The translations under genes and the position numbers were made by a program. From Gnetum montanum (lineage: Eukaryota; Streptophyta; Gnetopsida; Gnetales; Gnetaceae), in the NCBI GenBank assembly GCA_015680685.1, contig MNCI01000996.1:63371-127370 (forward strand): a stretch of 64,000 nt of DNA. The letters are read 5' to 3'. The stretch's first letter is position 1. Every line of letters starts with the position of its first letter. Of this stretch, positions 1 through 11,798 are shown in pieces. The notes under the pieces were generated by a model, which saw only the letters and a program-made list of their open reading frames with translations, was not told the origin of the DNA and ran no database searches.

Positions 1-221
1 AAAGTTGGCTGAATCTCTTTAAAGTAAAGTCATTTGTAGTTCACACACAACGAAATTGTCACATTTCATACAACCGCACGCCGCAACAGCACACACACAT
101 ACTCACATTAGCTACTGAGTTATTTGGAGGTATCTGGGCCTTGGTGTTGCCAGAGACCAGCGGGCACCTAAATCCTGTTCGAGGACACTCGTTGGCGGTC
201 GCGTCCCAAACGGTCGCCACA
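1..221 (+). repeat. Right end of an unclassified repeat, copy 1
   Basis: This segment matches 53619-53838 at roughly 90% by eye, in the same orientation. The window begins inside it. In both copies similarity stops at the same place, right after GGTCGCCA, which suggests a true element end. The last ~27 bases form an imperfect inverted repeat starting TGGCGGTCG and ending CGGTCGCCA. The stretch keeps many CpG sites, unlike its surroundings. It is probably the end of the LTR-like unit described at 51907-53838, but the family is not identified. Confidence 0.75.
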
Positions 222-1885
222 TTGACCATATTTACTATAAGTAGTAGAAGATGAAAAGCATATATTAACTAAATCCAAAATTGATTTGCCAAGAATTTAT
301 TTTCATGTTGGAAAAAATCAAAACTAGTGTTCTTGTTATAGTATCTATTTAGCCTAGAATTTTGTGTTGGTAATATAGTAGAGCTATTACATATCCAAAA
401 TAATCTATGTGAAAAATTTCTTCTCTTGGCTTAGTGTTATTGGCCCAACCATTACACATATCCACAATATTTCTTGGGAAAAAGGTTTTTTTTTTTGTTG
501 GTCAAGCATTATAATGATAACTATTTATGTTTGACCATAAAGTCTAGCCAACTAGTCTCTTAGCCAAAAGTAATAATTTTCATGAAACAGTTCATTTCTT
601 GGCTTAACATTATAATGATAATTAATTTTTCTTGTAACAAAGTTCAAGCCTATTGGCCAAAATGGCAATAATTATTTGTTTATTTTAACAAAATTTAGAC
701 CAATTGGTAGTTGGCCTTTTGACCAAAATAACCTTACTGATGAGTGGTGAGTATGCCCAATGTATAAGTATATAATCTACAACCATCATAGTAGACTATG
801 TCATAATCCATGAAAGGGAAGGATTGTATGTCTAGGAGTAGCATAGGTAGATTAAAGGCCATTGTCTTCCCAATCATATTTTTAGTGACTTATAATGTAT
901 TTTTAAACATGACTAATCATTGATGATATTGTTTGATCCATGATTATAATTCTATATAAAACCAGTGAAATTATATCTCATTGTCTAATTTACTAATTAA
1001 CTAAGAGTAAAAAATAAATCCTATTATAGACTTAGAGCAATGGGTATCTTTCAAACTTATTTTATAACCTTTGTATGCACTAGAATATCATGCTCATGAT
1101 CATTCCTTTTAATTTGTTTATTTTTGCATAAGCTCATGTCTCGTTTTCTACTTGATCTTTCAATCTTTTAGATGCCATCTGCATTAAGGACTCCCAGATG
1201 AATGAGTTAACACTTTCATTCTCATAATAATTTCTTGTTCTTTTTAGATAAGACCATAAATAAAATGCAATTTTTCATTTTATGGAATCCTCAAATATCA
1301 AATTTATCTTTATGTTTCTTAATTTGAAAATCCATACTATCTCCTTCTCTAAGAAAAATTCACAACATTGGTGTGAGTTAGTGTAAGTCATATAAAGTAT
1401 GATATTGATGTCCATAGTGTAAGATTTTGAAAGGAAAAATTAAAAAATTTTAAGATCAAAATAAGTAACTTAGGACCTTGAGACATTTTTGATGAAAATG
1501 ACACTCATAGACATCTAAGTAGTTTAATGTCAATAAAAAATAAAAATAAAAAATTATAATAATTTGCACATATTTGTAACATATTTTCATAACATGGAAA
1601 TATTGATTGATAATAATTTAGTAAGGTTGAAAAATATGAAAGAAAAGGAGAAGCATGGCATGAGGTACTATGCCTATAGATATAATGTGCCTTATGTGTA
1701 AAGCACGATTAATGTGAATCAACTTATCCTTCAATCTAGACTCGAGACCAAGTCATACATTTTTCAATGACATAGGATTATATCCTTCTTAAGACTACCA
1801 TCTAAGGAGCAATTGAAAAATTAATATAGCTACAAGACTAATTTGTTAATTTGTTATGGGAAATAAAATGAAGAGTATTAACTTA
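222..1885. other. Gene-free AT-rich spacer
   Basis: No coding similarity, LTR or tRNA is visible, apart from the degenerate tandem repeat at 419-735. Short ORFs here have no recognisable motif. Confidence 0.6.
419..735. repeat. Degenerate tandem repeat, period about 100 bp
   Basis: The phrase CATTATAATGATAA recurs near 508 and 607, about 100 bp apart, each followed by a block related to AAAGTCTAGCCAACTAGTC and TTGGCCAAAA. Two units are clear, with partial units on each side. No function can be inferred. Confidence 0.5.
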
Positions 1886-1890
1886 ATAGT

Positions 1891-2650
1891 TGATGAGTGG
1901 CGAGGTACCCCTACACTCAACCATACGAATACAAGCGTCTCACGTGCGATCCGGTCAAACTCCAAGGACTAAGTGCTTACACGCCTTAATAGAACACTTA
2001 AGGTTAATCAATCGTTGTCCTCCCAAACTTACTTGTATTGTCACGGTTGTATGGTTAAGTAAGTTTGAGGTATGTGATTGTTATAACTTTTATCTTTTTA
2101 ACGCCTATTCTAATAGGGAAAGGTGAAGAGAACTAAATGACTAAATTTCATTAACTAATTACTAACTAAGTTCTAATTATCCTAGCATCAGTATCCGTTC
2201 CCACTTGCCACACACACCCTGAACCAGTGCAACGCTACTGGGATTACCAAACGCTACTCGTTATTGGGTTACCAAGCATTACACACGTGCTCGAAGTGGT
2301 TGTACTAAATGCACTTAACTAGGAGAGTCAAGGGTTGAGAGAGATTGATTATCTAGGAAAGCATTTAAACATTTAATAATAATTAAATCCTATATAGCTT
2401 AGTCCATATGCTGCAAGGTTTATCAGAAAGTTCGTCTTTATTGTCGTACACAAATGTGTGCTCAGGTACAATTTCATTGAATAAAGATCCATTCACTTTG
2501 AGACTCCTACTGTGGACACATGGAAATTATTCTAACTCTGGAATGGTAAAACTACTATAGTTTGGCTAAGGGACTAACTTTAGATGCATGAACAAGGGAA
2601 AACTATCTCTTATTTATAGACAAGTCGGCGGGACGTGATATCATGTATCA
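1891..2650 (-). mobile_element. Athila-family LTR, probably solo, with shortened U3
   Basis: Read on the - strand it ends ...CCACTCATCA and aligns along its length with the LTRs at 3756, 22807, 24212, 30860 and 58252. It has TG...CA ends and is flanked by the identical 5-mer ATAGT (1886-1890 and 2651-2655), as expected for a solo LTR left by recombination. A TATA box (TATAAATAAGAG on the - strand) lies near 2609-2620, only ~30 bp from the LTR start. The 100-150-bp U3 motif array of its relatives is almost absent. Alternatively it is a 3' LTR: the AT-rich sequence after 2655 loosely resembles the stretch beside the 3' LTR of element A. Confidence 0.8.
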
Positions 2651-2817
2651 ATAGTTAATTAATTAAAATTTTATCTTAGATCATTGATTAGTTGTGCACC
2701 TTCAAGCATGAATCACATGCATTTTTAACTATATGACCAATGCTAGTCTTACTAGAGGAGTATCTTCATACATGGGTCACATGCCTTTCTAGTCATATGT
2801 TAAGGCTAGTTCCAAGT

Positions 2818-2940
2818 ATGGGTCTTGGCTTGGTGACCCTAGGTTATAGGTTCAATTCTATTAGGTAGCACTAAGTTATATGCTTCTATAAATCTTGGGG
2901 GTGTATTTGTGCTTCAATTATTTTTGGTTTCAAAACCTCC
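2818..2940 (+). mobile_element. tRNA-derived SINE, degenerate copy
   Basis: It matches the SINE at 3218-3367: the B box GTTCAATTC is intact (2850-2858), followed by the same body (GCACTAAGTTATA, GGGGTGTATTTGTGCTTC) and the same end (ATTATTTTTGGTTTCAA). The A box region is degraded. Confidence 0.6.
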
Positions 2941-3217
2941 CATATGTTGAGGCTAGTTCCAAGATATTTTATTAATAGAGGTATATCTTTAGACATGAGT
3001 CACATGTCCTTATAGTGACATATCAAGACTAGTTAAATTCATGAATTAATCAATTCTTTTATTAATATTTTTTAAGGATCTAAAACCCCCTTCCCCCACC
3101 CACAATTAGTACAAATTAATCAATTCTTTTACTTAGTAAAGGTCTACCTTTAGACATGGATTACATAGCTTTCTAGTAGCTTACCAAGTGGGGTCAATTT
3201 TAATATTTATTAATAAT

Positions 3218-3367
3218 GAGGTGTTAGCCTAGTGGTAAGACACCTAATCTAGATGTACTAGGTCATGAGTTCAATTCTAGTGGGCAATGCTAAGTTACAT
3301 AAAGTCCCAAGTGGACCATATATCTTAGGGTGTACCTATGCTTCACTTATTTTAGGTTCCAACATCC
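3218..3367 (+). mobile_element. tRNA-derived SINE
   Basis: An RNA polymerase III promoter is visible. The A box TAGCCTAGTGG (3225-3235) fits TRGYNNANNGG and the B box GTTCAATTC (3269-3277) fits GWTCRANNC, ~44 bp apart as in tRNA-like SINEs. The ~90-bp body after the B box recurs at 2818-2940 and 56375-56455, so this is a dispersed family and not a single tRNA pseudogene. The layout resembles the plant Au-type SINEs, but I cannot confirm the family. No clear target duplication is visible. Confidence 0.75.
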
Positions 3368-3755
3368 AAATTTTAAGATATAGTATCCTTTTTATTTATT
3401 CTTTTAGTCTAGGTATCTATGTGGTAAAACAATGGATCCTAGGATGGTATCTTGGAGAGTCAACAAATTCCTTGATGTCATATCCTTGTCCATGATTTCT
3501 TGGTTATTTCTCCTTCTTTTTGACTTTTGTAATTGTGAAGTTCATTAAATTTTTTAGGATGAAATGACTGCATTCTACTAATGAAAATAATCTCTTATTA
3601 ATGAAAAATATAGTGGCAATTAAAGTGGTCTCATTGATCATTATAAATGTAATACTTCTAGTAGAAAATATGGAATGGATTGATGCATGCAACTTCATGA
3701 TGTCCACTTGCAAAACCATGCATATCATGTTAAAACAAAAAAATAAAAATATAAT

Positions 3756-4627
3756 TGATGAATCACAATTTGTGAGGCCCCGATATTGGGTATCTGATAT
3801 CGAGTACAAGATATCGGGTACCCGATATCTCAGCCTGGATATGATATCATATACACGATATTGTGATACCTGTGTTGGCCTATAAATACAACACTCAGGC
3901 AGACAGGAAGAAGTCTTTGGCTAGTAAGTCTTAGGGTAGAGTCTTTTTGTCAGTTTTCAATTCCTTTTCCTAGTGCATGCTCGCAGTGTGATGCTTGTAA
4001 TTGTATGGAACCTTTGTTCAAGTGTGACGTACTTGGACACGCACACGATTGACAATAAATATCGAGATTACTCCATCACTGTAGCATTCACTTAAGCTTT
4101 TAATTACTTTAATTTTTAATTATTTATTGTTGTATTTTTAGTTCATATTTTCTTTATTGTCAGTTACACTTCTTGTTGATTAATGTGGAATGAGTATGAC
4201 TTAATCACGAACATTTAAGTGTAACTACTTGGTAACCCAGTAGCGTATCTAGGAGTGCTCAAGTAATGTGTGCTTGGTAATCCCAGAAGTAGTACATGAG
4301 GTCCAAGATGCATATGGATGCTTAAGGATAGATGCTCATCACACTTAGGCTAGTTTAGATTTTATTTTCCATTGTTTATTAGTTGAATTAATATTATTTT
4401 CCATTTTTTCTAGGAGTAGCCTAGTGTTAGGAATTACATCATACACCTCACTTTGGACTAAACCATACATGACAAAGAAAATACTAGTCTAGGTGGGAAG
4501 ACAATGAACTATGATCAATGTATAACTATCTCGGTGCCACAATTAGTCTGTCCACGGAGTTCGACCGAATCGCACGTACATGCTCATATTCGTATGATTG
4601 AGCATAGGGGTACCTCGTCACTCATCA
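3756..4627 (+). mobile_element. Athila-family LTR (solo LTR or 5' LTR of the gag-pol copy downstream)
   Basis: An 872-bp LTR with TG...CA ends, aligning with the copies at 22807 and, reversed, with 1891, 24212, 30860 and 58252. Identical ATAAT 5-mers flank it (3751-3755 and 4628-4632), the mark of a solo LTR. Against that, it sits just upstream of same-strand gag-pol remnants, and the sequence after 4632 faintly resembles the decayed primer-binding region of element A. A gag N-terminal stretch of ~0.9 kb is missing in between. TATA box at 3881-3888. Confidence 0.85.
3779..3866 (+). promoter_or_regulatory. U3 array of GATATC-type palindromes
   Basis: About eight overlapping variants of GATATCGG/CGATATTG sit in ~90 bp directly upstream of the TATA box at 3881. 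Most are perfect or near-perfect inverted repeats around GATATC. The same motif makes up the U3 of the LTR at 58252 but is absent from other family members. A role as a transcription-factor binding cluster is inference. Confidence 0.6.
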
Positions 4628-4639
4628 ATAATTGAAGTA

Positions 4640-6060
4640 CTAATATTAAGACTATAAAAAAAATAAAAAAGACATGGCAATAAATACATGCATGAACCAC
4701 ATTTATAGCATTATTTGGTTAGTATCTTAGTTGAAATATTATTTGAACATAATGAAGATTTGTCCATGTAGTCCTAACAATAAGAGCATACTTATCGCAC
4801 TTAGATCCAAACCTAGGTAAGAAGGGGATGCATAAGCACTCCTATGTTGATGCATGGATGTTAGCATATCCTCTTGCTAGAACACCAAGTAGTAGGTATA
4901 GATGAAACTTGGGACCCAACGAAACATGTTGAAAGAATATCAAGGTGTTTGAACTAGGTTGAAAATATCCTAAAGAGCTTGAAACATGCATACAACTGAA
5001 AAGTGTGATATAAGAGCCAAGGATGCATTTCTGGAAAATACAAACCTTAATAAAATATGCTAGAACTACAAATATAGGGTGTGTGAAATACTTCTTGAGT
5101 CCAAGCCTTATAATGAACTTAGAAAATGTCATCAAATAACTGATTAGTATAGTTGAAGACAAAGATAAAGGAAAGAAAAAATACATATAAATGAACTACT
5201 ACCAACAAAAAGGAAAAGTAGGTAAAATTGAAGAGGTTGTAGAATCTAATTCAAATAATGATGGTTGTGACATTTTTCAATATGAACATTCAATAGGTTA
5301 TTTTCAAGTGATGTTACATATTTAAGAGTCCAGGGCTTATGGATTATATCCAAAATTGATCAAAAAGCAAGCACCTCAAAGGTTTCCATATCCACAAATT
5401 AACTATCAAGAACCCTATCAACATAACAATACTATTGTAGTGGAGCTCTACCTCAACCTTGGAAGTACTACTAGTAGTAAAAGTAAAACCCAAAATTGTA
5501 AGAGATGCTACCATCTAGATAATAATATTCCTACAAGTAACTAGATTCTTATAGATATTATGTCTTGTAGCTTATTTTTCCAAGTGGATCTACCACTCAA
5601 AATCCTATCCATCATTATTACACTCTAGATTATGATAGATCTTCCACTTCATAGTTTCAATCTCCATCATATGCTCTTCATTCTCATCATCATTAGAACA
5701 TCCAACTATATTCTTCTACCCTTTGTCACTTGCTTCACCTATGAAAGGTAAGATACCTTCTTAACCATGATAAGGAAATTCTATCCAAGATGTAAAATTG
5801 CAAGTAGATGATAGTTTAATTAGTTATGATTGGAAATTGTAGAAGCACCCTTTCTTTAGACCTACTAGTCCACCTAAGCCCATTCAAGCGTCTATGGATA
5901 TGGATCCTATACTAGCCATCTTTTATATCCTTGAAGAGTTACTTTCAAACTAAAGTAACAATATCCACACCATGATGACGACTCATATTATAATTGATAA
6001 GATAAAGGTAGGGGACCTTTATAGGAAGTAAACCAATCTTGAAAGTCTCTTTCTTTATTT
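4640..6060 (+). pseudogene. Decayed Athila gag (C-terminal half and linker)
   Basis: With frame changes, the + strand reads like gag of element B. A segment ending NNDGCDIFQYEHSIGYF (about 5250-5310) aligns with B's zinc knuckle GGCDICQYDHPKGCC but has lost the second and last cysteines. It is followed by KLIKKQAPQRFPYPQ (around 5356), matching B's NQRQAP..LSYPQ. The N-terminal gag core is not recognisable between the LTR end and ~4850. Stops are frequent; the longest open piece is 5356-5544. Confidence 0.65.
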
Positions 6061-6470
6061 TTAGATTGCAGGAAATGCACCATGTAAGGCTCTACTAGAT
6101 TCATGTTTTGGAGTAAATCTAATATATTAAGAAATGAAAAATGTTTGGAACCTATCTTTTCTAAAGAAGTACAATATCATATTATAGTTTATAGATTAAT
6201 CCATCACTATTACCTTTAGATTGGTGAGGCAAATTATAATCACCATCAGTGGATAATTATATCTTACTAATTTCCTTATGATTCATGTGGACAACTACAA
6301 GGAAAATTTTCTTATCTCTATTGAAAGATCTTGGTTGAGCATCATTGATGTCAAGCTAGGAATCAAAGACTTGTCCCTGAAAATTTCTAAGAAAAATGAG
6401 CATGAAGTCATCATGAAGAAGCATATTTCATGCATAATGTATAGTAATAGAAAGTGCAACTACAACTAGA
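6061..6470 (+). pseudogene. Decayed Athila aspartic protease
   Basis: The stretch KALLDSCFGVNLIY (about 6080-6125) aligns with ALIDSGFRVNLIS of element B, so the catalytic DSG is now DSC. Downstream, 6278-6469 reads NFLISIERSWLSIIDVKLG...DLSLKISK, the counterpart of B's FPIIMERPWLSTIDAYLG and of the ILGRPWL segment that follows plant retrotransposon proteases. Stops and a frameshift separate the halves. It follows gag on the same strand, the usual gag-pro-pol order. Confidence 0.7.
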
Positions 6471-6487
6471 ATGTTTGGACCATTAGC

Positions 6488-6515
6488 CAAAAAAAAAAAA
6501 AAAAAAAAAAAAAAC
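6488..6515 (+). repeat. Poly(A) run between protease and RT remnants
   Basis: A run of about 26 A residues interrupts the polyprotein remnant. It may be slippage or the tail of an inserted sequence; nothing diagnostic flanks it. Confidence 0.7.
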
Positions 6516-7009
6516 ATGACAACATGCAATACATATGAAGAAGAAGTGTGTGTCTAGAGGTACCTATATGTAGTAGCCAAAAAGTAAGAAGGCACCAAGT
6601 CACTGATGGTAGAAGAAAGTTATAGTTCTACAATGTGCATGGAACCACCAAAAGCTTTTACTATCTTATATGTTGAGAAGTTGCATGAGGTGGAGGGCAT
6701 AAAGTAGTAACTCTTTGAAGTAGCACATGTGCAACAAGAAGAAGATATTAATGAGGGAAGTTAGATATTCTAGAAGAACTTGTACGTAAATCATTAGAGC
6801 TAAAAAAAATTATTGGAATTACTAGATTATGTTTTTCTTAATAAGAGCAAGCCAATAATAATCAGTGTAGAGTTAACAAAGGAATAGAAGTGGAAGCTCT
6901 TGAAAGTTGTAAATAAATGACCTATATTTTTTGTATGGTTCTATGATAAAATTACAAGAATTGATCTTTGTATATGCCAACATCACATATGCATGGATCC
7001 TATAATGAA

Positions 7010-7880
7010 GCCTAGGCACCAACCATAGTACAAGCTAAACCCAAGGCTAAAGCAAGTAGTCAAGAAGAAAATTAGGAAACTCTTGAAGGCTACGTTCATA
7101 TATGCTATTATGGATAGCAAGTGAGTAAGTCCACTAGTAATTTTACTAAAGAGAGAAGACCAGTGATGAATATACATTGATTTCTATTTATTGAACATGG
7201 AAATGTTCAAGGATTAATTATCATTATCATTTGTTAATTAGGTTCTTAACACAATTGTAGGCCATAAGTATTACAACTTCTTGGGTGATTATAGTGGATA
7301 TAACCAAATTTAAATTATATTAGAACAAAAAATACAAATAATATTCACAAGTACCTATGGGACTTTTACATACAAGAAGATGTCATTTAGCTTGTGTAAT
7401 GTACCTACTACTTTTTGGTGCATGGTCTTGACATCTTTTAAATGTAGATTTGGATGGTATTAAAGTCTTCATGGATGAATTCTTTACTTATGACTCTAGC
7501 TTTGAACAAGTGTTGGATCAATTAGAGTAAGCATTAAATAGGTGTGTTGAAATAAACCTAAAATTTAACTAGTAGAAAAGCCACATCATGGTTCAAAAAG
7601 GCATAATATTAGAGCATAAGATCTTTAAAAAAGGCATTGAAATAGATCTATAGAAGATTAATTTTATCCAAGTAATCACATATAAACATCAAATATTAAA
7701 GGATGTGAGGTCATTCCTTAGACATATAGGATACTATAAATACTTCATTGAGAATTTTTTTAAGGATTACTAAGCCATTGGTAAAACTTATGAAAAAGGA
7801 TTCATCTTTTGTCTAGATGGAAAATTATGACAAGGCTTTTAAACTTCTCAAATAGAATCTTGTAGATACTAGATTGATCT
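7010..7880 (+). pseudogene. Decayed Athila reverse transcriptase
   Basis: Stop-ridden but clear RT similarity in order: LNPRLKQVVKKKIRKLLKA, AIMDSK.VSPLVILLK, KYYNFLGDYSGYNQI, TYGTFTYKKMSFSLCNVPTTFW, then the catalytic block VFMDEFFTYDSSFEQVLDQLE, where the family has FMDD or YVDD. LRHIGYYKYFIENFFKD follows, as in the RT connection. The wording matches the Athila lineage closely. The fourth catalytic-block residue (D to E) and many stops make it non-functional. Confidence 0.9.
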
Positions 7881-7889
7881 AGACCATTT

Positions 7890-8130
7890 TACAACATGAC
7901 TATTGCATTCAACTATGCCTTGAAGCCATGCTCATATAGATGTATGATAAAACACATTCAAACTATATTCATTATGCGAGTAGAAGCATTGCTAGTGCAC
8001 AACTAAACTACACCACAATAGAAAAGGAGTTTATGGTAATGGTGTATGCTCTTGAAAAATTTTTGATACTATGTGCTTACAAATTCAATCTTTATGCATA
8101 TTGATCAAATTGTAATTTTTTTTTAATGAA
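7890..8130 (+). pseudogene. Decayed retrotransposon RNase H
   Basis: Directly after RT the + strand reads YASRSIASAQLNYTTIEKE then FMVMVYALEKF, the conserved RNase H segment of Ty3/gypsy elements (YASRTL..AQLNY.TTEKELLAVVFALEKF). The earlier part is broken by frameshifts. No integrase follows; recognisable + strand similarity ends by ~8.2 kb. Confidence 0.75.
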
Positions 8131-8835
8131 TAATCCAATGATGCCCTTAGATCACTTAATGATTGGTGATATTATAATAGTTCAACTAAGTCATTAATCA
8201 CATGGTGCCATAAATGTGGTGGATTCATGCATTTATATAAGATTTTATTGTTACTACATAAACATTGATGTGTAAACAAAGAGGTTCCGACATTAACATT
8301 AATGCATTGATGAAGTTGACTAACTCACTATTTATCATGCCCCATGATTGACTAAAGACTCATCTTTAAGTTAGAAAAATTGAAAAAATTATTTACAAAA
8401 TATGGGAATTGACTTGACTAATTAGAGCATCACATTACAAAACTTATTTTAGTGATTTACATTTGACAAAAATATTACATGAAAAAATTATAAACACATT
8501 CTCCTTACAAGTCTAATACAAAGAACTACAAGAAAAAAAACCAATCTTAAGGCATATACCTTAAGTAGTACTTAGTGGTGATAGCTCATGTGGTTGCTCC
8601 TCTAATAAGCTAGGCAACAAAATATTTTTTTTCAGTGTTGAACAAATTCACTGTATCCCTTAGCCCCTAATATTCAAACATTCTCTTAGCTAAGCCCTCT
8701 GCCACATCTCTTTGATTTATGATTTTTACCTTAAGAAATAAAATTTTCATACTTATAGTTTGTAGTGTTTGGAATGCTTCATAATAGAGATTATGGTTTT
8801 TTTCATATATTAATATGAACTAGCCACTTATTTTT

Positions 8836-10400
8836 TCAACTTTTCATGGGATTAATTAGTATTAACATTGTAGTGGTTTCATAACATAGGTTGGTGAGCT
8901 TCATGCATTCAGTCATCTTCTTAGTTTGTAACTCCTTCATTCTAATCTTAACTTGACTATAGGCATTAAGACCATCAACGATGGCTTGCCATGTTTCCTC
9001 TTGGTGTTGATGAAGGGCTTGATTGACTATTACCTTTGTTAATTGAATCTCTTCTTTCCTACCCACTTATTCTATATAGCGATTTTTAATCTTTTCATAT
9101 GTTAAAATATTCATTCTTCCAAGTGGTGATCTTGATGGATACTTTTAGCTAAAAATTATAATTTCCTTCATTGAGAGATTATGATTTTTGGTTTCCAACC
9201 TATGTATGTACACATTAACGTTTGTTAATTTCTCTTGGAAGCTCTTGAGCTATTATTTTATTTGTTCATTCTACTTTTTCACATTTAGCAAACTATAGTT
9301 ATTTTACTAGCTCTTGATTCCCATTTTGCATCATGGTGAGATTCATGTTTGATCCATTTAATATTTATTTTATTAAGGATGCATCCTAGGTGATCTTGTA
9401 CTTTTCAATCTTCACATGTTTCTACTTAGCATTTAACTTCTCAAAGACTTCATCTCTTATGAGGCCAACTTGGTGGATGAAAGCATTTGATAAGCAAACA
9501 TGGAGTTATGAAACTTCATTTATTAACTATTGATCTATTGTATTCACCTCATATAGTTGTCTTTTGGAAATAGCAAGCTTGGCTTGTATCTTAACAAGTG
9601 TGAATTGTGTTGCTATGATGTCTTCAGGAATGTTGAGGACATCTAGAATTGATGGTCTAGCTTCTAGCATTCTCTTTAACACATCATCATGTTGGGTTAT
9701 ATTGTTGTTTCATGAAATCATTCTTGCAAAAATTTACATGTCTAAAATTATAGTGAAATTTGAAATTAATATTGGAAGAACCTTGAATAGTTTGCTAATT
9801 CTATTGGCCATAACTTTTACAATTGTTTCTTGCCCTTTTTTAAACATGATCACCATTGTGGCTCAATCCTCTTTTTCAAGCATCATAAAGAAGGTTGCAA
9901 AATTCCATTAGATATGTGATAATTATTCAATAGATTGGAATATTATAGCTTTTCTTGTGGCAAGGTTCAATTAGATGGTGGATTGTCTTCTTTGTGTAGT
10001 GAAGATATTGAATAGATCATTATGTTATCACCTAATAATTTGTGTAACTTCATCAAGACAGATCATGATAGGATGGTAGTCTTCTAAACCTCCAATAGGT
10101 GCTTAATGAGATACTTCTAGTTTCACAGTCCTTACTTTAGTTTGAAGTATTTGTTACTACTCTAGTGTTAGATGATGGAGGTGGAACCTCCTCTTGAAGC
10201 ATAAGTGATGGTCTATTCTTCATCATTTCTTGCTAGGATGTGACAGTGGCTCTTCAAAGAACATTGTTTAAATACTTTGTTCTTCTCCAAAGTTTCTTGA
10301 TCAAACATGAAAGGAGAAACATCTTATTAATATTTTTGTTGTTGTTTTTGCATATTTTTATCTCTAATAAGATAAATTATGTCAAGTGAATTGGGAATCA
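8836..10400 (-). pseudogene. Coiled-coil ORF remnant, same family as 25400-26332
   Basis: The - strand segment at 9066-8836 (76 residues open) contains EIQLTKVIVNQALHQ, AIVDGLNAY and KIRMKELQTKKMTE. It aligns with EIQLVKARVNEAL, PIFDGLNAY and HIKELQI.EMTKY in element A. Upstream similarity continues with stops toward ~9.4 kb and probably further. Composition is rich in K, E, L and Q with heptad-like spacing, suggesting a coiled coil. It lies opposite in strand to the RT remnant at 7-8 kb, so it belongs to a different copy. In A it sits between gag/tail and the 3' LTR. Function unknown. Confidence 0.5.
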
Positions 10401-11785
10401 TCCACCAAATGCTAGGTAGGCCCTCATCAAGAAAAATGTGATCTTACTTGGTCATACCATTGGATTAAGATGGTATGACACAATCTTGAAGTGGATCCTT
10501 TTGGATTGAATGTATTCTTTCTTATTTATCACATAGCATTACTACATCCACTCATTCTTTATATCTTGATCTAACTGAATGGAAACCTTTGCAACCTTAA
10601 TTCCCATATTTGGAATCCCTAGGGCTTCTACAATAACCTTTACCAAATAAAAAATTGTGATATCTTTGATCTTGATCATTACATCTTATTAGTGGTTATT
10701 CTAGATGAGATGTATTTTCCAACATTCCATGTTTCTAACCTCTAATTTATGTTTATCTATCTTCTATTAACTTATGACTTGACTTATGTATTTTATTAAA
10801 CTATTTATGCTTCTTGGGGATTTGATCTCATAACCTTCCTAAGTAATTTTAATTGTGCATTATCTTTTATAAGACCTTGTAATATTTAATGAATCTTATA
10901 TTTAAGTATTACTTATAATAGATTATAAATTATTTTATAAATATTCTTATTTGAATTATTATTTTTGGAAACATTTAGTATCTTTTTATAAAACATGATT
11001 TTATTTAGCCTTTTGGTTTTATATTTAGAAATTACTAATCTTTTGGTATTTTCTTCCTACGAATAGGTTGGAAGGAGAGTGGCACATGATGTGAACTAGT
11101 AATTTAATATTATTAGGAAATATTATATTTTTATAAAATTTTCTCTTATTCTATTTCTTGCTCAAGTGGACTTTGACTTTTCAATATTCACTAGAATTTT
11201 AGCTAGCTTTTCTAATTATTATGGAATTTATCAAATGGATATTCTATTATGAACTATTATTTCTAAATCAACTTGAAAATCCTAGGATTGGGTATAAAGG
11301 TAGGATTATGTTTTACATGCATTCTTTGTCCATTCTTTTTAGGAAATTTCTCCCATTGATGATATCATTATTTTATTGGCATTTTAAGAGATATGATCTT
11401 GTATGTTGTAGGTTTTGAGCAATTGGTGAACTAAGGTCAATGGATAGGTTTCACTAATGGTCCCTTCTTTGGGTGATGTCCAAAAGGGATTCCAACTTGT
11501 GAAGATAGAGCAATTGGTTTTGAGCAATGATGTTTTCTTATGTCTCAAATTTATTCTATGTTATTACTTATGTTTCCAAGTGATGTAATCTCTTGTGATG
11601 ATGTAATCTTGTTAGATTTAGTTCTATAATTCTAATTTTGGCCTATGTTAATCCTATTTTTCTTGTAGTTTCTAACACATATATTGTGGCATTTTCTATC
11701 ATCACAATATATGGAATGTTTATCATGAATTTTGATGAAGATGACACTAGAGATTATAGGTCATGATTCCCAACCATGAATAAAC
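10401..11785. other. Gene-free AT-rich spacer
   Basis: No coding similarity or LTR is recognised. The one notable element is the 58-bp segment at 11431-11488, which has an exact inverted copy at 13375-13432 inside the neighbouring copia element. Confidence 0.5.
11431..11488 (+). repeat. 58-bp exact inverted copy of 13375-13432
   Basis: All 58 bases match the reverse complement of 13375-13432. The segment ends GATGTCCAAAAGGG; inside the copia element the same sequence continues as GGGGGAG, a polypurine motif typical near the 3' end of Sirevirus-like copia elements. It is probably a fragment of another copy of that element type. Confidence 0.85.
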
Positions 11786-11798
11786 TAAGGATTGGGAA

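Larger units (their letters stand above)
2656..3750. repeat. Athila-type tail repeats with two SINEs inserted
   Basis: Copies of a motif close to GACATGGGTCACATGTC occur near 2774, 2992 and 3153, each in a longer unit that continues as 'CTTTCTAGTCATATG...GACTAGTT'. The same units occur at 19905-20205, and one copy lies in the tail of element A near 27596. The stretch is therefore probably non-coding tail of another Athila copy. SINE-like sequences at 2818 and 3218 interrupt it. No coding region is recognisable. Confidence 0.55.

Noticed and set aside
3222-3290. A functional tRNA gene
   Set aside because: A and B boxes fit, but no cloverleaf closes and the sequence belongs to a repeated SINE body.
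6983-7177. 64-residue hydrophobic frame on the - strand
   Set aside because: It is antisense to the clearly identified RT remnant on the + strand.
9564-9911. 115-residue + strand frame
   Set aside because: It has no motif and probably lies antisense to the upstream part of the coiled-coil ORF remnant on the - strand.
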